Of a stretch of DNA of 64,000 nt, positions 41,931-50,054 are shown piece by piece. The notes beneath the pieces are model-generated. The model was not told where the DNA came from. It saw only the letters and a list, made by a program, of their open reading frames with translations, and ran no database searches. Source of the stretch: Streptomyces sp. HB132 (GTDB lineage: Bacteria > Actinomycetota > Actinomycetes > Streptomycetales > Streptomycetaceae); NCBI RefSeq assembly GCF_016909575.1, contig NZ_JAFBGA010000007.1, positions 310,001 through 374,000 of the forward strand, read 5' to 3'. Numbering within the stretch: the stretch's first letter is position 1; each line of letters begins with the position of its first letter. Both the position numbers and the translations under genes were made by a program.

Positions 41931-42416
41931 TCAACGCCTGTCGAGACCCTGCCTGTCGAGACCCGGGCGCTTCGGGACATCGCCCATGGTGCAGAGCGCC
42001 GTGACCTGCTCCTCCAAACAGCTCAGGGCCCTCGTGAGGGAGAGTTGGTCGATCCGCTCACAATGGAGGGTGTGGACAGCGGCGCCGAACTCTCCCAGAG
42101 GTCGTTCAAGATCCACATCAACCCTTGCTTCAACGATGCACCCGGTCGAGGTGATGGTCGCGCCTGCCGAGAACCGCAGCTCACTGACCTCCGAATCGCC
42201 CTCCGCGAAGAAGCCGAAGCAGCGCTGGAGCCTCAGTTCAGGTCCCGCGGCGTGCTGTTCGATCAAGATGCCGGGCGCCAGCCCGGACTCGTCCCCGAAG
42301 TCGTAGGCGAGGTAGAGCTCAGTGGTGAAATCATCCAACTGCCTGTGCAGCCTGTGCATCGTCGTCAGCAAGAGGACCGTGCTTTCGGCTTCTTCCACGC
42401 CGGTGACGTTCATCAT
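41931..42416 (-). CDS. hypothetical protein next to ACGGC microsatellite
   Basis: 161 residues if the start is ATG 42416 (or 42413). No ribosome binding site precedes either, and the frame stays open upstream through the pentanucleotide repeat to 42743, so a longer protein is possible. The body reads VLLLTTMHRLHRQLDDFTTE, LYLAYDFGDESGLAPGILIE and a helical C-terminal part. The last residues are a short tandem (GLDRQGLDR) encoded by the 15-bp duplication at its 3' end. Family unknown. Confidence 0.5.
   Translation of the reverse strand: MMNVTGVEEAESTVLLLTTMHRLHRQLDDFTTELYLAYDFGDESGLAPGILIEQHAAGPELRLQRCFGFFAEGDSEVSELRFSAGATITSTGCIVEARVDVDLERPLGEFGAAVHTLHCERIDQLSLTRALSCLEEQVTALCTMGDVPKRPGLDRQGLDRR
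41936..41964. repeat. tandem duplication at the 3' end of the 41931 gene
   Basis: GCCTGTCGAGACCC occurs at 41936-41949 and again at 41951-41964, a 15-bp period. It encodes the repeated C-terminal motif of the minus-strand protein, so it keeps the frame. Confidence 0.75.
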
Positions 42417-42524
42417 CGGTGAATCATCACCCAGGCGTGGAAGCACCGGCACGTGAGTTTCGCTCACCGGGCCGCACCGTCCCTGCACCGTTCCAACCCC
42501 AACCGCACGATCAGCGACCCTTTG

Positions 42525-42599
42525 ACGGCACGGCACGGCACGGCACGGCACGGCACGGCACGGCACGGCACGGCACGGCACGGCACGGCACGGCACGGC
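42525..42599. repeat. (ACGGC)15 pentanucleotide microsatellite
   Basis: Fifteen perfect copies of ACGGC occupy 75 bp inside the 386-nt region between the 41931 gene (minus) and the GH25 gene (plus). Because the unit is 5 bp, any change that is not a multiple of three copies shifts a reading frame crossing it. At 15 copies the upstream frames on both strands remain open. The rest of 42417-42802 shows no gene or other signal that I recognise. Confidence 0.95.
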
Positions 42600-42802
42600 C
42601 CGGATCGTGCCGCACGACGGTCCGTTCATGGACAGACGCACTGTCATGCGGGCCAGGGCGCCAACGGTGCGAGAGCCCTGCTCCTCCGGTGGCCGAGCCG
42701 GGAACGCAGAGACCGATCCTGGCATGCCGAATCGGTTCAGCACCCGGACGACGGATGGGAGAGCTCCTGGCGGGCACGCATGGGAGAGAGGAACGGAATC
42801 GA

Positions 42803-43375
42803 ATGCCCCACATGGAGGTGCCCGTGCTGCACGGCGTCGATGTCAGCGCCTATCAGACGGACTTCGAGACGGACGGTCTGGACTTCGTCTTCGTCAAGGC
42901 GACAGAGGGCCGCTCCTACGTCAATCCGAGACTGAAGGACCAGGTGAAACGCGTCAGGGACGCCGAATGCGTGGTCGGCTTCTACCACTTCCTCTGGCCG
43001 GGGCACGCGAAGGACCAGGCGGAGTACTTCCTCGACGCGACACCGGAGCGGCAGGGGGACCTCCTCGCCGTCGACTGGGAGCAGACGGGCGAAGGGACGC
43101 GCGCGAGCAGCGAGGACAAGGACCGCTTCATCCATGAGGTGAAACGGCTGAGGCCCCACCACCGGGTGCTGCTCTACTGCAACCGATCCTTCTGGATCAA
43201 CCACGACACGAGTTCGTACGCCGGTGACGGACTCTGGATCGCCGACTACGGCAAGGCGGCGGCACCGCGGATCGAGGCGGACTGGCGTATCCATCAGTAC
43301 ACCGACGACCCCCTGGACAAGAACGTGGCCGACTTCCCCTCCCGGAAGGCGATGCGCGCCTGGGCCACGGCCTGA
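42803..43375 (+). CDS. GH25 family muramidase (lysozyme)
   Basis: 190 residues from ATG 42803, with an AGAGGA site about 10 nt upstream. GH25 landmarks: LHGVDVSAYQTDFETDGLD, FVFVKATEGRSYVNP, VVGFYHFLWPGH, LLAVDWEQ (catalytic Asp/Glu) and LWIADYGKAAAP with IHQYTDDP. The enzyme cleaves the MurNAc-GlcNAc beta-1,4 bond. There is no signal peptide or cell-wall-binding domain, unlike secreted Streptomyces lysozymes. Export may need an unusual route, or the frame may start upstream, since it stays open through the ACGGC repeat to 42419. Confidence 0.82.
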   Translation: MPHMEVPVLHGVDVSAYQTDFETDGLDFVFVKATEGRSYVNPRLKDQVKRVRDAECVVGFYHFLWPGHAKDQAEYFLDATPERQGDLLAVDWEQTGEGTRASSEDKDRFIHEVKRLRPHHRVLLYCNRSFWINHDTSSYAGDGLWIADYGKAAAPRIEADWRIHQYTDDPLDKNVADFPSRKAMRAWATA

Positions 43376-43558
43376 AGGAGAAGCGCGGCCACCAGAGCGC
43401 CAGGCGCTCGTCAACACGGGTACCGAAACCATCGGCCAGTGGAGTGTCCTTTGCCAGCCACTGGTGCAGTGCGCACGGAGATGACCTGCGGTACCGAGGC
43501 GGGGAGTCCATCCTGGTCGCCGAGTCCGCAATCGGCCGTCGACCGAAGGAGTGCCGCA

Positions 43559-45289
43559 GTGACGACGAGGAGTCCCTCAGTATCGGCGGAAGCCGATGTC
43601 GCCTATCAGGACGAACTGCCTGTACGGCGTCGGCAGCCGGGCAACGTCGTCATCCGGTGGCTGACCACCACCGACCACAAGACGATCGGCACGCTGTACC
43701 TGACCACCTCGTTCGCCTTCTTCATCGTCGGTGGCATCCTGGCGCTCGTCATGCGCGCCGAGCTGGCCCGTCCGGGTGATCAGATCATCTCGAACGAGCA
43801 GTTCAACCAGGCGTTCACGATGCACGGCACGATCATGCTGCTGATGTTCGCGACGCCGCTGTTCGCCGGCTTCGCCAACTGGATCATGCCGCTGCAGATC
43901 GGCGCGCCCGACGTGGCGTTCCCCCGGCTGAACATGTTCGCGTACTGGTTGTACCTCTTCGGCTCGCTGATCGCCGTATCCGGCTTCCTCACCCCCCAGG
44001 GCGCGGCCGACTTCGGCTGGTTCGCCTACTCCCCGCTGAACGACGCGGTCCGCTCGCCGGGTGTGGGCGCCGACTTGTGGATCATGGGTCTGGCCTTCTC
44101 GGGCTTCGGAACGATCCTCGGTTCGGTCAACTTCATCACCACGATCATCTGCATGCGCGCCCCCGGCATGACGATGTTCCGCATGCCGATCTTCACCTGG
44201 AACGTCCTGCTGACCGGTGTCCTGGTCCTGCTGGCCTTTCCCGTCCTGGCCGCCGCGCTGCTCGCGCTCGAGGTGGACCGGAAATTCGGCGCACTCGTCT
44301 TCGACCCCTCCAACGGCGGCGCACTGCTCTGGCAACACCTCTTCTGGTTCTTCGGCCATCCAGAGGTGTACATCATCGCTCTACCGTTCTTCGGCATCGT
44401 CTCCGAGATCATTCCGGTGTTCAGCCGCAAGCCGATCTTCGGCTATGTCGGCCTGATCAGTGCGACGATCGCCATCGCCGGCCTGTCTGCGACGGTGTGG
44501 GCGCACCACATGTATGTCACGGGCGGCGTGTTGTTGCCGTTCTTCTCCTTCATGACGTTCCTCATCGCGGTCCCCACCGGGGTGAAGTTCTTCAACTGGA
44601 TCGGCACGATGTGGAAGGGCTCGTTGTCCTTCGAGACACCGATGCTCTGGTCCGTCGGCTTCCTGGTCACCTTTCTCTTCGGTGGTCTGACCGGCGTCAT
44701 CCTGGCCTCACCGCCGCTGGACTTCCACGTCTCCGACTCGTACTTCGTGGTCGCGCACTTCCATTACGTCGTCTTCGGCACCGTGGTCTTCGCGATGTTC
44801 GCCGGATTCCACTTCTGGTGGCCGAAGTTCACCGGCAAGATGCTGGACGAGCGGCTCGGGAAGATGACGTTCTGGACGCTGTTCATCGGCTTCCACGGCA
44901 CCTTCCTGGTGCAGCACTGGCTGGGCGCCGAGGGCATGCCGCGCCGTTACGCGGACTACCTCGCCGCCGACGGCTTCACCACCCTGAACACCATCTCGAC
45001 GATCTCCTCGTTCCTGCTCGGACTGTCGATGCTCCCGTTCATGTACAACGTCTGGAAGACCGCCAAGTACGGCAAGAAGATCGAGGTCGACGACCCGTGG
45101 GGCTACGGCCGTTCGCTCGAATGGGCGACCTCCTGCCCGCCCCCGCGCCACAACTTCCTGACACTGCCGCGGATCCGTTCCGAATCCCCGGCGTTCGACC
45201 TTCACTATCCCTCGATCCGTGCCCTCGAAGAAGAAGTGAACCGCCCGCACGAATCCGTCACGGTGGCGCCCGGGGACAAGCAGGAATAG
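43559..45289 (+). CDS. ctaD: cytochrome c oxidase subunit I (aa3 type), stand-alone copy
   Basis: 576 residues from GTG 43559 (AAGGAG 7 nt upstream); the open frame begins at 43439 without a site. All key residues are present: the haem a ligand in FTMHGTIMLLMF, the His-Tyr pair in FFGHPEVYIIALPFFG, the CuB pair in WAHHMYVTGG, and the haem ligands in VVAHFHYVVFGT. About 12 membrane helices. It catalyses O2 reduction and proton pumping in the terminal oxidase. Subunits II, III and IV (ctaC/E/F) are not nearby, so this is a paralogue outside the main cta operon. Confidence 0.9.
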   Translation: MTTRSPSVSAEADVAYQDELPVRRRQPGNVVIRWLTTTDHKTIGTLYLTTSFAFFIVGGILALVMRAELARPGDQIISNEQFNQAFTMHGTIMLLMFATPLFAGFANWIMPLQIGAPDVAFPRLNMFAYWLYLFGSLIAVSGFLTPQGAADFGWFAYSPLNDAVRSPGVGADLWIMGLAFSGFGTILGSVNFITTIICMRAPGMTMFRMPIFTWNVLLTGVLVLLAFPVLAAALLALEVDRKFGALVFDPSNGGALLWQHLFWFFGHPEVYIIALPFFGIVSEIIPVFSRKPIFGYVGLISATIAIAGLSATVWAHHMYVTGGVLLPFFSFMTFLIAVPTGVKFFNWIGTMWKGSLSFETPMLWSVGFLVTFLFGGLTGVILASPPLDFHVSDSYFVVAHFHYVVFGTVVFAMFAGFHFWWPKFTGKMLDERLGKMTFWTLFIGFHGTFLVQHWLGAEGMPRRYADYLAADGFTTLNTISTISSFLLGLSMLPFMYNVWKTAKYGKKIEVDDPWGYGRSLEWATSCPPPRHNFLTLPRIRSESPAFDLHYPSIRALEEEVNRPHESVTVAPGDKQE

Positions 45290-45325
45290 GACTCAGGGGC
45301 GACGGCTCGATGAGAGGAGGACCGC

Positions 45326-45667
45326 GTGAAGCCGGACAAGGAGAGCGCTCGGGGCCTGGCTCAGGTCGAGGGCTACCTGCTCTGGAACGCCGAGGTCGAC
45401 GAGGCCCGCCGACGGGCCCGCAGCTTCACCGACGCCCTGCCCTGGCTCACCACCGCCCAGCGTGAGGACGTCGAGCGCGTCTACGTGGCGGACAGGGTGG
45501 AGGCGTGCAGGGACACGCTCACAAGGATCGCCGGCCGTGCCATGGAACTCCGGGGTGAGTACACCGCACGTTACGACCGTCTCAGGGCCCGCTGCGTGGC
45601 GTTGTCCGTCCTGACCGTCGGCTTGCTGGGCGGCACCTGCGCGGGCCTGACGTTGATCAGCCGCTGA
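45326..45667 (+). CDS. small C-terminally anchored membrane protein after ctaD
   Basis: 113 residues from GTG 45326, with GAGAGGAGGA 5-9 nt upstream. The soluble helical part has VEGYLLWNAEVDEARRRARS, then DALPWLTTAQREDVERVYVA and TLTRIAGRAMELRGEYTAR. A membrane helix follows (CVALSVLTVGLLGGTCAGLT), ending TLISR. It starts 36 nt after ctaD and just before a strong terminator, so it forms a two-gene unit with ctaD. It may be an accessory subunit or assembly factor. No known motif. Confidence 0.7.
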   Translation: MKPDKESARGLAQVEGYLLWNAEVDEARRRARSFTDALPWLTTAQREDVERVYVADRVEACRDTLTRIAGRAMELRGEYTARYDRLRARCVALSVLTVGLLGGTCAGLTLISR

Positions 45668-45669
45668 TT

Positions 45670-45713
45670 CCGGCCTCGGGTGTCCGGGCATGCGTCCGTG
45701 CACCCGAGGCCGG
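45670..45713. terminator. terminator hairpin after the ctaD unit
   Basis: CCGGCCTCGGGTG (45670-45682) pairs perfectly with CACCCGAGGCCGG (45701-45713), with an 18-nt loop. It begins 2 nt after the stop codon and lies between convergent genes. Confidence 0.75.
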
Positions 45714-45766
45714 TGGTGCACGGGAGAGAACGGCGCCCTGTGATCGCAGACACCGGAAGCGGGGGC

Positions 45767-47641
45767 TCACCGAGCCGGGACCGCCCACGCCCGCTCGAGC
45801 TCGGAGAGGTGTGCGGCGAGCAGTCCCGCGTGCGACCGGGGCAGCTCGGCGGCCGGGTGGGCCAGCTCCACCGCACACGCCGTCGTGGTGTCGATGAGCC
45901 GCTCCACAGCACCGGCCACACCCTCGGACCCGGCTGACTGCCTCGCCACCGGAGGGAGCTCGGCGGCCGACAGATCGATCGCCGTGCGTGCCGCCGCCAG
46001 CGACCGGTAGGCGTCCCGGCGCAGCGCTCCCCTCCCGGCGTGATCCTCCGGGGCGTTCAGGACGTGCCCCAGATAGCGGTGCGCCGCCCTTACCGCCGCG
46101 TCGAGGGCGGCCCTGACGGAGTGGCCCCGCCGGCCCGGCAGCGGAAGGTGTCCGACGAGCAGCACCGTCCCACAGGCGAGGAGGGACTCCACCACCCGCC
46201 CCCAGGAGGCGGGGGGTTCACCGCCCAGGAGGACGAGCGCCAGGACGAGCACGGTCACCGCCGCCGTCTGCACGGCGAAGTGACGGGTGGCGACCGGAAG
46301 GAACGCGCCGCAGAGAGCGACCGTCGCGACCAGCGCCGACGGCCCGGGAACCAGCATGACCACGAGGCCGAAGACCGCGGCGCCGACGACGGTCCCCACG
46401 GCACGGCACACCACCCGGGAGGCCAGCGGCCCGAGATCCGGCTTGACGAGGAAGACGGTGGTGGCGGGAAGCCAGTACCAGTGCTCGTGATGCAGCCACT
46501 GCGCCACCACCGTGCTCGTCGCGCAGCACACCGCCACCCTGAGACCGTACTCACGACCCGCAGCGCTCCACGCCCGGCCGAGGACGGAGGAGTACGAGCG
46601 CCTCCTGCGTATGCCCGGCCACGCCCCGGTGGGGCGGTCGAAGTCCGCCGCGGCGCGCAGCAGGGCGTCGTCGAGGGCTCGTAGCCCGGCGTCCGTCCGG
46701 GCAGGAGCCGACAACGGTCCGCAGGTCCCACCGCTCCGCACCGCCGCTGCCAGCCTCCGGGGGCCTTCCGCGACCCTGGCCGGCAGAGGGTTCCCGGCCC
46801 ACGCCAGCGCGGTCGCGGCCTCGGCGAGCGGGAACGCCGCCGCGTACCGGGCGTGCAGCCGACGCTCGGCCGAAGAGCTCGCGTAGCGCCGTAGTCGTGG
46901 ACCGGCCAAAGCGTCCTGGGCCTGGTCGAGCGCGGCGCTCAGCGCGGCGCGCCGGGCGAGGGCGTGCGGGCCGCCCGATGCCCGCAGGAGCCGGGCCACG
47001 GCGTCGTACACTGCGGCGACCGCCTCCCGTTCCCCGTCGAGCCGGTACGGCTCCCCGCCCGGCCCGCCCGGTGACGGGAGGACCAGCCGGAGCAGCAGGA
47101 GCCATCCAGCACCGGCCATGAAGAGCAGTGCACGCAGCGGGCCCGGCTCAGGCAACGGCATGCCGGCCCCGATCACGACCGCGACCAGCAGCTGTGTGCC
47201 GCACGCCGAGGCGACAGGACCCGTCGAACTCAGCGCGCCCGCGACGAGGCCCAGCAATCCGAAAAGGAGTGGCAGGACGACCAGGGACCGGCCACTGCCC
47301 ACGGCCGCCGCGATCATCGTGCCGATCAGCAGGCCGGCCGAGCCCGCCAGAGCGGGGAAGCCGAGCCGGGCGACGGATGCGCGGCGGCTGCCGGGCCGGT
47401 CGTTGATCCCTGCCAGCATCGCCCCGAGGGCGGCGGGGACCCCGGCGGTCGGCCGCTCGGCCAGGACGGACACGAGCAGGGGCAGGGCCGCCAGCGCTCC
47501 GCGCAGGACCGCGTTCCACGGCACCGGGCCGCGCTGGGCGCGAAGTGCGTGGGCGAGCCAAGGGGGAAGCCGGGTGGCAACAGAGGAAGGCGTGGGCACC
47601 GTGCTCCTGTCCGCAGGGGAGACGTCGTCGCCGGCGGACAC
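45767..47641 (-). CDS. FUSC family membrane protein
   Basis: 624 residues from GTG 47641, whose ribosome binding site is unclear; GTG 47599 is an in-frame alternative. Two membrane blocks of about six helices each (e.g. GSAGLLIGTMIAAAVGSGRS, LVVLPLLFGLLGLVAGALSS; and CCATSTVVAQWLHHEHWYWL, PATTVFLVKPDLGPLASRVV) are separated by a helical cytoplasmic domain. This is the full-length FUSC/YccS-like arrangement. WYWLPATTVFLVKPDLG is the family landmark. Function: efflux or membrane stress, substrate unknown. It is twice the size of the FUSC protein at 4200. Confidence 0.82.
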   Translation of the reverse strand: MSAGDDVSPADRSTVPTPSSVATRLPPWLAHALRAQRGPVPWNAVLRGALAALPLLVSVLAERPTAGVPAALGAMLAGINDRPGSRRASVARLGFPALAGSAGLLIGTMIAAAVGSGRSLVVLPLLFGLLGLVAGALSSTGPVASACGTQLLVAVVIGAGMPLPEPGPLRALLFMAGAGWLLLLRLVLPSPGGPGGEPYRLDGEREAVAAVYDAVARLLRASGGPHALARRAALSAALDQAQDALAGPRLRRYASSSAERRLHARYAAAFPLAEAATALAWAGNPLPARVAEGPRRLAAAVRSGGTCGPLSAPARTDAGLRALDDALLRAAADFDRPTGAWPGIRRRRSYSSVLGRAWSAAGREYGLRVAVCCATSTVVAQWLHHEHWYWLPATTVFLVKPDLGPLASRVVCRAVGTVVGAAVFGLVVMLVPGPSALVATVALCGAFLPVATRHFAVQTAAVTVLVLALVLLGGEPPASWGRVVESLLACGTVLLVGHLPLPGRRGHSVRAALDAAVRAAHRYLGHVLNAPEDHAGRGALRRDAYRSLAAARTAIDLSAAELPPVARQSAGSEGVAGAVERLIDTTTACAVELAHPAAELPRSHAGLLAAHLSELERAWAVPAR

Positions 47642-47736
47642 CTTCGGCCTGGGCTCGGGCTCAGCCTAGATCCTTTGTGTGCGGGGGGTGCTACCCGCTC
47701 GTTTCCGCAACATGACGGTTGACCTGACGTCCGTCG

Positions 47737-49323
47737 TCAGAGGGCGGTCGCGAAGTTCTGGGTCCACACCGGGCCTCCGGACGAGTCCACTCTCCCGATC
47801 CCGATCTCCTTGAAATCGCAGTTGAGGATGTTCGCCCGGTGCCCTTCGCTGTTCATCCAGGCATCCATCACGGACTCGGCGGTCCGCTGGCCCTTCGCGA
47901 TGTTCTCCCCGTACGTGCTCCAGCGGTACCCGGCAGCGGTGATGCGCGTGCCGGGGTCCGTGCCGTCCGGCGAGGTGTGGGAGAAGTAGTCCCGCGCCAC
48001 CATGTCCGCGGAGTGACTCGACGCGGCCTTCGCCAGCGCGCTGTTGCCGCTGACCGGCCCGCATCCCTCCTTCGCCCGCTCGGTGTTGACCAGCGCGATG
48101 ACTTCCTGTGTCACGGACGGGGCCGACGAGGCCTTCGGCGCCGCAGCCGGTTTCGAGGAGGGCGTGCGCGGTGCGGGAGCCTTCTCGGGAGCGACGGTGG
48201 CGCTCCGGCTCCGGGATGCGGACGGGGATTTCGTGACGGACGGCGACGGCGATGCCGACGAGGGCGAGGGGGAGCGAGTGGGGGACGTGGGGGAAGTGGA
48301 CGGGGAGGACGGCGCGCTCACCGGTTCCGAAGGCCCGGCGAGCGGAGCTATCGCGGTCGCCGGGTCGTCGCCCGTGTACAGGTGTACGGCGGCCCCGCCG
48401 CCGCCCAGCACCGCGACGGCGGTGAGGCCGGCGACGACCGTGGTGCGGCGGCGGCGCCTGGCGCCGTCCCGCCGGCGCTCGGCACGTCCGGGACCGGACA
48501 GGCCCGCTGCGGCGGGCAGGAACGCCGAGGGCAGGAACTCCGCAACCGGACCTCCTGCGGTCGCCGCCACGGGGACGAGGACGAGCCCCACCAGCAGGCC
48601 CTCCGCCGGCACCAGGCCGGACCTGTGCCCCGCGCACACCGTGCACTCACGGGCATGACGAGCCAGGCGCTTGCGCCACAGGGCGGACGGCACAGCGTCC
48701 CATCCGGCCGTCAGGTCCTCGAGCAGGACGCAACGAGGATCCGCGGTCAAGGCGCGCACCACCACCCTCGCAGCCTCCAGCCGCTCCTTCATCCGCTGGA
48801 CGCGCACCGCGGTGTGCTGGGGAGACAGGTCGAGGGCGCTCGCGACCTCTGCCCGGGACAGCTCGCCTGCCGTTTCCAGCCACCACAGGGACACCAGTTC
48901 GCGATCGTCCGCGTCCAGCCACCGAGTGGCCTCGGCGGCCTCTCGTCGCTGGCCCGTCAGACCGAGCCTGACGATCGTCAGCTCGACGAAGTCGGCAGCC
49001 GGATCGACGAGTTCGTACGCGTCCTCCATCCGGTCCGCGGACGTCTCGCCGACCCGGCGCTCGCGCCAGTGCTCGCGTATCTCGTTCATGGTGATGGCTA
49101 CGAACCATGACCGGAAGCTTTTCGGAGTGCGAAGGGAGGGCAGGCCCCGGAGCATGCGCAGCACACTGTTCTGGACCACGTCGTCGACATCGGCATGGCC
49201 GTTGAGCGCCCGGCCCACGATGTTGTAGACGAGCGGAAGGTAGGACGCAACGAGCCTGTCCTGCGCCTCGGGGTCGCCCCTCTGCGCGGCTTTGATCAAC
49301 GCCGTCTGGCCGGTCTCGCCCAT
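47737..49323 (-). CDS. sigma-70 ECF factor fused to zinc finger, TM helix and CAP domain
   Basis: 528 residues from ATG 49323; the frame is open from 49443, but upstream is unlike coding DNA. Domains: sigma region 2 (~24-90, VDDVVQNSVLRMLRGLPSLR, FVAITMNEIREHWRERR), region 4 (~137-190, ELSRAEVASALDLSPQHTAV), an anti-sigma-type zinc motif H223-x3-C227-x2-C230, a basic stretch, one membrane helix (~295-316), a Pro/Ser linker (~320-402) and a CAP/SCP domain (403-528, ALAKAASSHSADMVARDYFS, YGENIAKG, WMNSEGHRANIL). A sigma factor tethered to the membrane with an extracellular sensor-like domain is inferred. It ends at a small hairpin. Confidence 0.85.
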   Translation of the reverse strand: MGETGQTALIKAAQRGDPEAQDRLVASYLPLVYNIVGRALNGHADVDDVVQNSVLRMLRGLPSLRTPKSFRSWFVAITMNEIREHWRERRVGETSADRMEDAYELVDPAADFVELTIVRLGLTGQRREAAEATRWLDADDRELVSLWWLETAGELSRAEVASALDLSPQHTAVRVQRMKERLEAARVVVRALTADPRCVLLEDLTAGWDAVPSALWRKRLARHARECTVCAGHRSGLVPAEGLLVGLVLVPVAATAGGPVAEFLPSAFLPAAAGLSGPGRAERRRDGARRRRRTTVVAGLTAVAVLGGGGAAVHLYTGDDPATAIAPLAGPSEPVSAPSSPSTSPTSPTRSPSPSSASPSPSVTKSPSASRSRSATVAPEKAPAPRTPSSKPAAAPKASSAPSVTQEVIALVNTERAKEGCGPVSGNSALAKAASSHSADMVARDYFSHTSPDGTDPGTRITAAGYRWSTYGENIAKGQRTAESVMDAWMNSEGHRANILNCDFKEIGIGRVDSSGGPVWTQNFATAL

Positions 49324-49451
49324 GGTGTGCTCACTCTTCCGGGATCCTGTTCCGTCACTTCCCACACTCGGGAGACGCCGTGCGGCGGGGACGATAACAG
49401 GAATCCGGTCAAGCGCTCGAGATTCGCCCACGGATCCGGGCAAAAGCAGTA

Positions 49452-49489
49452 CCGGGCCCGACGACGGAACGATCCGCCGGCGGGCCCGG
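49452..49489 (-). terminator. possible terminator of the 49531 gene
   Basis: CCGGGCCCG (49452-49460) and CGGGCCCGG (49481-49489) form 9-bp arms with a 20-nt loop, about 40 nt after the stop of the minus-strand gene. The arms are nearly self-palindromic, so alternative pairing is possible. Confidence 0.45.
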
Positions 49490-49530
49490 CACCGGGCGAC
49501 GGTCAGACGACCGGCCTGGGCATTCCGTGA

Positions 49531-49725
49531 TCAGGAGCGGGGCGGGTTGTCCGGGTCACGATCCGAGCCGAACTGCTGCTTCAGCTTGTCCTGGCCCGTG
49601 TCGACGTGCTTGCTGTACTTGCCCTGAGTGCGGTCGTCGATCATGTCTCCGGCCTTGTCGACGCCCTTTCCGGCCTGGTCCTCGTGGCCCTTCAGCATTT
49701 TCTTGATCTTGTCCAGCGCGGACAT
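49531..49725 (-). CDS. MT0933-like small antitoxin-family protein
   Basis: 64 residues from ATG 49725 (GGGAGAT 8 nt upstream). The sequence SALDKIKKMLKGHEDQAGKG, VDKAGDMIDDRTQGKYSKHV and DTGQDKLKQQFG matches the actinobacterial MT0933/Rv0909 family, named antitoxin by analogy with a Mycobacterium tuberculosis pair. There is no toxin gene beside it here, and many streptomycete copies stand alone. It is small, charged and probably helical, like stress-induced CsbD-type proteins. Confidence 0.75.
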   Translation of the reverse strand: MSALDKIKKMLKGHEDQAGKGVDKAGDMIDDRTQGKYSKHVDTGQDKLKQQFGSDRDPDNPPRS

Positions 49726-49884
49726 GGCGGATCTCCCTCGCTCGGCTTCCCCCACCACTCCAGGGTTACCGCACATCGCCGCGTCCGCATCCCCGAGCAC
49801 GGCCGGACGCGCTCCGGCGGGCCGCGGACGTGTGAAGGTCGGCCGGCTGGGCAGATACCGGGTTACCTGGAGGAGGTGGTGGCC

Positions 49885-49980
49885 GTGGGCCGCATCCAGA
49901 TCGTCCGCCGTCCGCAGCCCCCAGCGGGACCGCCCCCGCTGGACCTGCGCACACCGTCCGGACGGCCCATGCCGTACTGA
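49885..49980 (+). CDS. possible 31-residue proline-rich small protein
   Basis: GTG 49885 lies 8 nt after GGAGGAGG, an excellent binding site. The reading frame then gives GRIQIVRRPQPPAGPPPLDL and RTPSGRPMPY before a stop. The rest of the 329-nt gap (49726-50054) shows no other gene. No homology is recalled, and short Pro-rich frames can arise by chance, so this is tentative. Confidence 0.35.
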   Translation: MGRIQIVRRPQPPAGPPPLDLRTPSGRPMPY

Positions 49981-50054
49981 GCTCCTGAGCGGTGCAGCGG
50001 CTTCCCCGCGGCGGGACGCCTGCCCTCGGCGACCGGAGCGTAAGCTCCGGAGGC

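Noticed and set aside
42419..42802. In-frame extension of the GH25 gene through the ACGGC repeat
   Set aside because: No binding site at 42419 and no signal peptide appears in the extension; ATG 42803 is preferred.
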